Shown: positions 24,415 through 30,496 of the stretch, piece by piece | Numbering within the stretch: the first letter of the stretch is position 1 | How the letters are laid out: every line of letters begins with the position of its first letter | NCBI GenBank assembly: GCA_910584475.1 | Contig: CAJUBD010000020.1 | Span: 1 to 42,418 of the forward strand | Direction: 5' to 3' | DNA: 42,418 bases | From: an uncultured Treponema sp. | GTDB taxonomy: Bacteria; Spirochaetota; Spirochaetia; Treponematales; Treponemataceae | Notes under the pieces: generated by a model | Told to the model about the DNA's origin: nothing | The model's input: the letters and a program-made list of their open reading frames with translations, nothing else | The model's database searches: none | Position numbers and translations under genes: made by a program

Positions 24415-25062
24415 GTGAAAAAACGACTTTTCATTGTCGCCGCATTTTTTTTGATTTCGACGAGCGCGTTCTCTATCAGCCTGACTTTAAAAGCTGGCGG
24501 CAATTTCGGTATGTCGCATCTTATGACAGATTCTTTTTTTTGGAATGACGATGCGCTTAAATCTGGCGGGAACGGTTTTGGCTTTTATGCCGGAATTGAT
24601 TTTATGTTTACGAAAAAAATCGGCTTGTATTTGGATGTGCCGCTTACTTTTGGAAAGGAATTCAGATATGACGGCTATTTGATGGATGGCGACGCTTCAT
24701 ATTTTGACGGCGGCGTTTTGTTTGGGCTGGTTTTCGCTCCTATCAATACAGGGCATTTTGAATTTTATTTGGGTTTTGGCTTAGGTGTGCTTTTCCAAAA
24801 TTTGGAGCAAAAGGAAAATTCAGAATTCGAGGCGACAAAAAGCCTTTATGAGGCGATGGGCTTGAATCTTAAAATGGGCGTCGCGTTTTATCCTATAAAG
24901 TGGTTTGGAATTGATTTGTCGGTAAGCGATTCAGTCGGATTTGCCACGAAGACAAGGTTGGTTAGAATTGGCTATGCTGAAAGCGACGACCTTTCGGACG
25001 ATTTTTCGATTTCGAATTTCTTCAATGTAAATCTTGCTTTCGCGCTTAGGTTTGGAACGTAA
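24415..25062 (+). CDS. Predicted outer-membrane beta-barrel protein
   Basis: A 215-aa protein starting at GTG with GGAG 10 nt upstream. The signal peptide is KKRLFIVAAFFLISTSAFS. The mature part has alternating strands with Gly-aromatic turns (LTLKAGGNFGMSH, GFGFYAGIDFMFTKKIGLYL, FGLVFAPINTGHFEFYLGFG) and ends NLAFALRFGT, typical of an eight-stranded barrel in the OmpX/OmpW size range. Specific role unknown. It resembles the 5074-5784 protein in type but I cannot align them confidently by eye. The 24237-24414 spacer shows no promoter I trust. Confidence 0.7.
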   Translation: MKKRLFIVAAFFLISTSAFSISLTLKAGGNFGMSHLMTDSFFWNDDALKSGGNGFGFYAGIDFMFTKKIGLYLDVPLTFGKEFRYDGYLMDGDASYFDGGVLFGLVFAPINTGHFEFYLGFGLGVLFQNLEQKENSEFEATKSLYEAMGLNLKMGVAFYPIKWFGIDLSVSDSVGFATKTRLVRIGYAESDDLSDDFSISNFFNVNLAFALRFGT

Positions 25063-25175
25063 GATTTTCAAATGCAGATGATTTGCCTGAGCGAATAGAA
25101 TTTCATACAATTTTCCTTGCCTTTTTCCGCGCGTTTCATTATATTTAAAGATAGCGAAAAAAACTCAAAATTAAA

Positions 25176-25303
25176 AATGGCGCATATTTTTGCGCCATTG
25201 ATATTCATTTTTAAATGAGCGTTTAAACTGTCCGCGAAGCGCGGACGAATTAAGCATCCTCGAAAATTGAAATTTTCTTCGGTGCTTAATTTTATGGAGG
25301 TTA
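25176..25303 (+). repeat. Multi-hairpin dispersed repeat, copy 7 (leader of htpG)
   Basis: Stems AATGGCGCA/TGCGCCATT (25176-25199), TCATTT/AAATGA (about 25205-25218), GTCCGC/GCGGAC (25230-25246) and AATTAAGCA/TGCTTAATT (25248-25291) enclosing GAAAATT/AATTTTC. TATGGAGG (25293-25300) follows the last stem and is the ribosome site for htpG. The first hairpin could also end transcription of the barrel gene. Confidence 0.8.
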
Positions 25304-25305
25304 AA

Positions 25306-27279
25306 ATGGCGACATACCAATTTCAGACGGAAGTGAATCAGCTTCTAAAACTGATAATTCATTCGATGTATTCCAACAAGGACATTTTCCTTCGCGAAAT
25401 CATTTCCAACGCGAGCGATGCCTTGGACAAACTCAAATACCTTACGGTGAGCGATGATGCTTACAAGGAAATAAAATTCGAGCCGCGAATTGACATCACG
25501 TTCGACGAAAAGGCGGCAGTGCTTGCGGTGCAGGATTCGGGAATCGGAATGAACGCCGACGATCTTACGAACAATTTGGGAACTATCGCGCGCAGCGGCA
25601 CGAAGGCTTTCATTGAAAAATTGGACGCGGAAAAGGCGGCGGGCGACTCGAATTTAATCGGACAATTCGGCGTGGGATTTTACAGCGCGTTTATGGCGGC
25701 GAAAAAAATCGACGTCTACACGCGACGCGCCGGCGATGCTGAAAAGAAGATTTTCCATTGGTCGAGTGACGGAACGAATTCTTATCAAATAGAAGAAATC
25801 GCAAGCGACAGCGAAATTGCCAAAAAGTACGGATTTGACAATATGGATTTGAGTGGCTCGGTGGTGGAAATGTCGCTCAATGACGAGAGCAAGGAATACG
25901 CCAGCCGCTGGAAAATCGAGGAATTGGTAAAACGTTATAGCGACCACATCGCGTTCCCGATTTATCTTCATTACGAGCAGAACAAGTATGACGACAAAGG
26001 CAACGTCACTTCCACCGAAAAAAAAGTCGACCAAGTGAATTCGGCCAGCGCACTTTGGAAGCGTTCAAAGTCAGAATTGAAGGAAGAAGATTATAACGAA
26101 TTCTACAAGACATTCGGGCACGATGGGCAAAATCCGCTTCATTACATTCACACGCACGCGGAAGGAACGCAGGAATACACGACGCTTTTTTTCATTCCGC
26201 AAACTGCGCCTTTCGATATGTATCAGGCGGACTACAAGAGCGGCGTGAAACTTTATGTCAAGCGCGTTTTCATCACCGACGACGACCGCGAACTTTTGCC
26301 GGCGTACTTGCGTTTTGTGCGCGGAATCATTGACTCGGAAGATTTGCCGCTGAACGTGAGCCGTGAGATTTTGCAGCAAAACCGAATTCTTGAAACGATT
26401 CGCACCGCTTCGGTGAAAAAATTGCTCGGCGAATTCAAGAAAATGGGCGAGGCCGCTGACAAAGCGCGAAAATCGGAAAATCCTTCAGATGATGAAAAGA
26501 AAGCGATTGAAAAATGGAACACGTTCGTCAAAAATTACAATCGCCCGATGAAAGAAGGCTTGTATGGCGATTACGCCAACCGCGATGAAATTGCGGAAAT
26601 CGTTCGATTCAAAAGCACGGACGCTAGCGGCACAGGCGCGGACAATTGGACGAGTTTCGCCGATTATGTCCAGCGAATGAAAGCCGACCAAAAGGCGATT
26701 TATTACATCACCGGCGGCGACGAGGACAATTTGCGAAAGTCGCCGTTGCTTGAAGCGTACACGAAAAAAGGCTTCGAAGTTTTGATTCTCGACGGCGACA
26801 TCGACGAAATCGTCATTCCTGGCTACGGCAAGTACAAGGACTTTGAGCTCAAGGCGGTAAACCGCGCCGGTAGCGATGAAGAACTCGGCGTGGACAAAAA
26901 AGAAGCCGAGAAAAAAGAAAAGGAATTCAAATCAGTAGTGGAAAAAATCAAAAAGGCTTTGGGCGAGCGCGTGAAAGATGTGAAACTTTCCAATCGTCTC
27001 ACCGACAGCCCATCTTGCATTGTAATCGATGAAAACGATCCGAGTCTGCAAATGGAGCGAATGATGAAAGCGATGGGGCAAGGCGGATTCAGCGAAGTAA
27101 AGCCGATTTTGGAAGTGAACGGCGACCACGCGATTTTGCAAAAACTAAAGGCGAGTGATGACGAAGAATTCATCGCGGATGTTTCCACCGTTTTGCTCGA
27201 TCAGGCTTTGTTGCTTGGCGGAAGCGAAATCAAAGATCCTGCCGACTTCGTTAAAAAATTGAACAAATTGATTTCGTAG
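25306..27279 (+). CDS. htpG: Chaperone HtpG (Hsp90)
   Basis: A 657-aa Hsp90-family chaperone, slightly longer than the E. coli protein. The GHKL ATPase site is complete: E31 and N35 in LREIISNASDALDKL, D77 and G79 in QDSGIGM, then GTIARSGTKAF and GQFGVGFYSAFM. The middle domain keeps LPLNVSREILQQNRIL, with the catalytic Arg of the middle domain. The C-terminal third gives the dimerisation domain. It refolds client proteins under stress in the cytoplasm. The start at MATYQF has TATGGAGG 5 nt upstream. No heat-shock promoter is obvious; the leader is the structured repeat, so translation could respond to temperature (inference). Confidence 0.95.
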   Translation: MATYQFQTEVNQLLKLIIHSMYSNKDIFLREIISNASDALDKLKYLTVSDDAYKEIKFEPRIDITFDEKAAVLAVQDSGIGMNADDLTNNLGTIARSGTKAFIEKLDAEKAAGDSNLIGQFGVGFYSAFMAAKKIDVYTRRAGDAEKKIFHWSSDGTNSYQIEEIASDSEIAKKYGFDNMDLSGSVVEMSLNDESKEYASRWKIEELVKRYSDHIAFPIYLHYEQNKYDDKGNVTSTEKKVDQVNSASALWKRSKSELKEEDYNEFYKTFGHDGQNPLHYIHTHAEGTQEYTTLFFIPQTAPFDMYQADYKSGVKLYVKRVFITDDDRELLPAYLRFVRGIIDSEDLPLNVSREILQQNRILETIRTASVKKLLGEFKKMGEAADKARKSENPSDDEKKAIEKWNTFVKNYNRPMKEGLYGDYANRDEIAEIVRFKSTDASGTGADNWTSFADYVQRMKADQKAIYYITGGDEDNLRKSPLLEAYTKKGFEVLILDGDIDEIVIPGYGKYKDFELKAVNRAGSDEELGVDKKEAEKKEKEFKSVVEKIKKALGERVKDVKLSNRLTDSPSCIVIDENDPSLQMERMMKAMGQGGFSEVKPILEVNGDHAILQKLKASDDEEFIADVSTVLLDQALLLGGSEIKDPADFVKKLNKLIS

Positions 27280-27311
27280 AATTGAAATTCGGAGTCGAAA
27301 GCTTACTTCAT

Positions 27312-27347
27312 AAGAATAGCCGCGCGAAGCGCGGCTATTCTTTTTTT
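27312..27347 (+). terminator. Rho-independent terminator of htpG
   Basis: AAGAATAGCCGCGC (27312-27325) pairs perfectly with 27329-27342 across a GAA loop, and the T-run continues to 27347. Confidence 0.95.
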
Positions 27348-27380
27348 GCAATTCGTGGGTCAATGAAAAAAGGAACGTTA

Positions 27381-27595
27381 AAAGTTTACGCCAAAATTCC
27401 GTCGCAAAATTTAACTTCAAATGAATTATCGTGAATCTTATGAAATAAAATTTGTTTGCAATCCGCAAGGTTTGAGTACAAATTCCTCCGATTTCTGCCT
27501 GAAATTTTGCGCTACGCGCTCGTTGCAGACATGCTACGTTGGCGAAATCACATTTTCAATGTTTTTCATAAATTGAAATTTCTGAAAAATATTAA
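27381..27595 (+). repeat. Multi-hairpin dispersed repeat, copy 8 (eroded, plus orientation)
   Basis: TTAAAAGTTTACG...CGTCGCAAAATTTAACTTC begins the unit; the middle has CTGAAATTTTGCGCTACGCG and CTCGTTGCAGACATGCTACG, and the end TTTTCAATGTTTTTCATAAA with a decayed partner. Junctions match copies 3 and 5 but several stems have lost pairing. There is no gene behind it in the same direction. Confidence 0.6.
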
Positions 27596-27615
27596 AAATA
27601 ATAAAGAACTCTAAT

Positions 27616-28080
27616 TCACGCATTCTTTTCCGGCACATTGTAGATGCAAAAACGCACGCGGCCTTTTTCCACGCAATCGCGGATTTGCTTTTCGCGTTCG
27701 GAAAGCGCGGCACCGCCCGTTTTTACTTCAATCAACAAAATCTCATTTATCGGCATGCCTTCCGCCGCGCCGCAAAATGCTACGAAATCTACGGGCTTTC
27801 CGATAAATCGCGCTTCGCACGGATTGCACGGAAAGCCCGGCAAAAATGGCGCGAGCTGTTCGCCAGCAAGCCCACCCAAAACTGCGCGAGAACGTTTCAA
27901 AGCGTCGGCGCGTTCCGAAGAAATCCGCTCCTTGAATTTTGTTCTTGTTTCAAGATTGGCAATGAGTTTTCCTAGAAAGAAAAATGAAATCGCTATTATG
28001 AAAAAAAGCGCGAGCAAAAAAAATGCGCCATGTTCTTGTAACAAAATTGCAAAAACTTTTTTTAAAGAATTGAGTTGCAT
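27616..28080 (-). CDS. Membrane-anchored Holliday-junction-resolvase-like nuclease
   Basis: A 154-aa protein. A membrane segment (about 18-38, GAFFLLALFFIIAISFFFLG) is followed by a coiled segment and a domain of the Endonuc_Holl family: SRAVLGGLAGEQLAPFLPGF (E74), ARFIGKPVDFVAF (D98), then ILLIEVKTG (E118, K120) and LSEREKQIRDCVEKGRVRF. The D...ExK core is that of restriction-like nucleases. The family is related to archaeal resolvases, but its substrate is not established. Membrane anchoring suggests action on DNA entering or at the envelope (inference). The ATG at 28080 is 6 nt behind a consensus TATAAT. Confidence 0.82.
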   Translation of the reverse strand: MQLNSLKKVFAILLQEHGAFFLLALFFIIAISFFFLGKLIANLETRTKFKERISSERADALKRSRAVLGGLAGEQLAPFLPGFPCNPCEARFIGKPVDFVAFCGAAEGMPINEILLIEVKTGGAALSEREKQIRDCVEKGRVRFCIYNVPEKNA

Positions 28081-28086
28081 GCTTTT

Positions 28087-28115
28087 ATTATACATGCGTT
28101 TTTTCTATAATGCAA
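28087..28115 (-). promoter_or_regulatory. Promoter of the resolvase-like gene, leaderless type
   Basis: On the minus strand TTGCAT (28115-28110), 17 nt and a perfect TATAAT (28092-28087), then 6 nt to the ATG. The -35 box overlaps the first unit of the 65-bp repeat array. Confidence 0.75.
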
Positions 28116-28460
28116 CGGCACGAATGTGCCGATGCGCAAGCCGTGCGAGCGGCGATATAAATAATTTCCGCTCATGCAAACGACGCGGAGCGGCGTATGC
28201 GCAAGCCGCGCGAGCGGCGAGATGGATAGTTTCCGCTCATGCAAACGACGCGGAGCGGCGTATGCGCAAGCCGCGCGAGCGGCGAGATGGATAGTTTCCG
28301 CTCATGCAAACGACGCGGAGCGGCGTATGCGCAAGCCGCGCGAGCGGCGATATAAACAGTTTCCGCTCATGCAACGGCACTAATGTGCCGATGCGCAAGC
28401 CGCGCGAGCGGCGGTATAAATAATTTCCACTCACGCAACGGCGTTTTTACGCCGATAAAC
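28112..28460. repeat. Five tandem 64-65-bp repeats plus a partial unit
   Basis: Units start with GCAA at 28112, 28176, 28241, 28306 and 28371, with a partial unit at 28435. The middle three are nearly identical. Each holds a first hairpin whose arms vary (CGGCAC/GTGCCG in units 1 and 5, CGGCGT/ACGCCG in the partial unit, a weaker ACGACGC version in 2-4), then ATGCGCAAGCCG with GCCG/CGGC, then a TTTCCGCTCAT end. Units touch directly with no unique spacers. The array fills the divergent gap between the resolvase-like gene and the OmpA-family gene. Confidence 0.9.
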
Positions 28461-28476
28461 TGAAAAGGATTTTAAC

Positions 28477-29721
28477 ATGAAAAAATTGCTTGTTATTTTT
28501 TTTATGGCGACCTTTTTCTCTGACGCGATTTTTTTTGCGCAAGAGCATTCGCCGCAAAAATTTGAATTCAAATATAAAAAAGGCGATTCCTACAGAATTC
28601 TCTCGACCGTAAATGAAGACGTTTTTGTCAACAATGAATTGAATCACAATGCTGAAATATTGAACAGAATTTCCGTGCGCGTTACGGATGTCGATGAAAA
28701 TGGCGATGGCGTTCACGAAGCGAATTTTATGACAAGCGAAAATTCCACTGGAGCGGCTGGAGGAATTTTTTCTTACGGCGAAGATTACGAGAGCGTTTTT
28801 TCGCGGGACGCTTTTGGCAAATACAAAATCGGCGACGAATATTTTATGCCTGTAGTACGCGATGTTCCGATTTTTCCTGACAAAGAAATTTCTGTCGGAG
28901 AAAAATGGAGCGCGCAAGGACACGAGGCGCACGACTTGCGGCGCACGTTTGGAATAAAAACGCCATTTAAGATTCCGTTCACCGCAGAATACGAATATCT
29001 TGGAATTGAAAAAAATGATGAAGAAAAAATTCTTCACAAATTTTCTTGCAAATACAAAATGGAATATTCAAGCCAAGATTTGCCGGCAGAATATTTGAAC
29101 CTTGAGTTTTCACTCGATGTTCCTGTGCGAACGGTCGGATTTTCAAATCAAACAATTTTTTGGGATTCCGAAAAAGGCTACATTGACCATTACATCGAAG
29201 ACTTTAAAATTATGATTCAAAGCAGTTACGGAAATGTTTTTCTTTTTCAAGGAACGGCGCATGCGGAAGTGACGGATTTCGTTCGCACCGCCGACGAGCA
29301 GAATGTGAATTCCGTTTTGGAAAAAATCGAAGATTTGGGAATTTCCGATGTGAGCGTTTCAGCGACCGAAAAAGGGCTGACGCTCAGCGTTGAAAACATC
29401 CAGTTTATGCCAGACAGCGACATTCTTTTGGAAAGCGAAAAAATCAAACTTCAAAAAATCGCGCAGATTTTGAATGCCTATCCAGAAAACGATTTGCTGA
29501 TTGTCGGACACACGGCTTTGCGCGGTACTCAGAAAGAGCAAATGGAACTTTCCGAAATGCGTTCGCGCGCTGTGGCGGATTACCTCATAAAAAACAAAGT
29601 GCGCGACAAGTATCATATTTTTACGAAAGGAATGGGCGGCTCTTCTCCAATTGGCGACAATCGTACCGAAGCCGGTCGCGCGAAAAATCGCAGGGTGGAA
29701 ATCACGATTATGGATAAATAA
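28477..29721 (+). CDS. OmpA-family peptidoglycan-binding envelope protein
   Basis: A 414-aa exported protein. The signal peptide is KKLLVIFFMATFFSDAIFFA. Residues 25-280 form a large, mostly beta domain (FEFKYKKGDSYRILSTVNED at the start) of no family I recognise. Residues 300-414 are an OmpA C-terminal domain: LSVENIQFMPDSDILL, LLIVGHTALRG, LSEMRSRAVADYLI, GMGGSSPIGDNRTEAGRAKN and RRVEI, with the Asp and Arg that hold diaminopimelate of peptidoglycan. It should tie the outer membrane or periplasm to the wall. AAAAGGA lies 8 nt before the ATG, and the last hairpin of the repeat array is directly upstream. Confidence 0.87.
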   Translation: MKKLLVIFFMATFFSDAIFFAQEHSPQKFEFKYKKGDSYRILSTVNEDVFVNNELNHNAEILNRISVRVTDVDENGDGVHEANFMTSENSTGAAGGIFSYGEDYESVFSRDAFGKYKIGDEYFMPVVRDVPIFPDKEISVGEKWSAQGHEAHDLRRTFGIKTPFKIPFTAEYEYLGIEKNDEEKILHKFSCKYKMEYSSQDLPAEYLNLEFSLDVPVRTVGFSNQTIFWDSEKGYIDHYIEDFKIMIQSSYGNVFLFQGTAHAEVTDFVRTADEQNVNSVLEKIEDLGISDVSVSATEKGLTLSVENIQFMPDSDILLESEKIKLQKIAQILNAYPENDLLIVGHTALRGTQKEQMELSEMRSRAVADYLIKNKVRDKYHIFTKGMGGSSPIGDNRTEAGRAKNRRVEITIMDK

Positions 29722-29726
29722 AAAAT

Positions 29727-29775
29727 CGCTCTTTCAGAAAATCTTTCGCGAAAAATCTTTTTTGAAAGGGCTAGA
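29727..29775. terminator. Convergent bidirectional terminator
   Basis: TCTTTCAGAAAA pairs with TTTTTTGAAAGG across a loop containing TTTCGCGAAA, with A/T runs on both sides. It separates the OmpA-family gene from the convergent HD gene. Confidence 0.6.
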
Positions 29776-30397
29776 TTATTTTTTTGTTTTTTTTCATTTG
29801 CTTGTCTATCCAGCCTGAATCTTCCAGATATTTTCGGCGCGTCATCACGAGGTTTATCAATTCTTGATACATATTGTAGTCCACTTCGAGAGCAATCGGA
29901 AAAACGAAAAATTCAGTTTCGTCGCAATATCGATTTATGAATTTTGGATCGTTCACCCAGCCAAGCGAAATCATATTGGAAATGCGGTCGGCAGTTTTTA
30001 GGATTTTCGCTTTTTGACTTCCTTCTTCGATGATGCGGCGCAAGAATTTGTTTTTGTCTTCGCCTTCGCGTTTCGTCACTTCAAGGACAAGGCGCAAAAC
30101 TTCTTCGCCGTCCTCGTCAACATTTCGGATTTTGTTCGCGTCAAAATTCGGAACGTCTTCGATTACATCGTGTACGCAAGATGCCTTGAGCAAAACACTG
30201 TCTATGTAACCGTAGTCAATCAGAATCGTCATTGTGTCGAGTTGGTGGCGAAACATATTGCCGCCCGCGTGACGTTGTTTGCCGATAAGCTCGGTGGCAA
30301 GTTGCATATACGGCGCGAGAGAAATGTTTTTGAGTTGGAGCATTTTCTCGTTTTCCATTTGCGAAGGTTTTTCCGTCGCCATTTCGTATCTTGCCAT
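29771..30397 (-). CDS. Stand-alone HD-domain protein, ppGpp-hydrolase-like
   Basis: A 208-aa protein resembling the hydrolase half of RelA/SpoT. H51 (GNMFRHQLDT), H76-D77 with E80-D81 (CVHDVIEDV) and D137 (ILKTADRISNM) form the metal site including the HDxxED signature that marks (p)ppGpp hydrolases. There is no synthetase, TGS or ACT domain. It could be a small alarmone hydrolase or act on another nucleotide. The start at 30397 has AGGAGG 5 nt upstream; a longer frame from 30418 runs through a hairpin. That hairpin (30411-30452) is of the same type as in the dispersed repeats. Confidence 0.82.
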   Translation of the reverse strand: MARYEMATEKPSQMENEKMLQLKNISLAPYMQLATELIGKQRHAGGNMFRHQLDTMTILIDYGYIDSVLLKASCVHDVIEDVPNFDANKIRNVDEDGEEVLRLVLEVTKREGEDKNKFLRRIIEEGSQKAKILKTADRISNMISLGWVNDPKFINRYCDETEFFVFPIALEVDYNMYQELINLVMTRRKYLEDSGWIDKQMKKNKKII

Positions 30398-30401
30398 AAA
30401 T

Positions 30402-30452
30402 CCTCCTATATTTTTCAAAATGTAAAAACTGCAAATTTAGCATTTTGAAAAA
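30402..30452 (-). promoter_or_regulatory. Hairpin leader with Shine-Dalgarno at its base (HD gene)
   Basis: On the minus strand TTTTTCAAAATG (30452-30441) pairs perfectly with CATTTTGAAAAA (30422-30411); TATAGGAGG follows directly, then the ATG at 30397. Layout equals the last hairpin of the dispersed repeat before htpG and the 22708 ATPase. Confidence 0.75.
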
Positions 30453-30496
30453 CGCCATTTCTCAAGCGAAGCAAGAAATTTCATGTCAAACACAAA

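Noticed and set aside
27644..28294. 216-codon plus-strand ORF over the resolvase-like gene and repeat array
   Set aside because: It is antisense to a recognisable nuclease gene and then runs through tandem repeats.
28112..28460. CRISPR array
   Set aside because: Units are contiguous and nearly identical over their whole 64-65 bp, with no unique spacers, and no cas gene is near.
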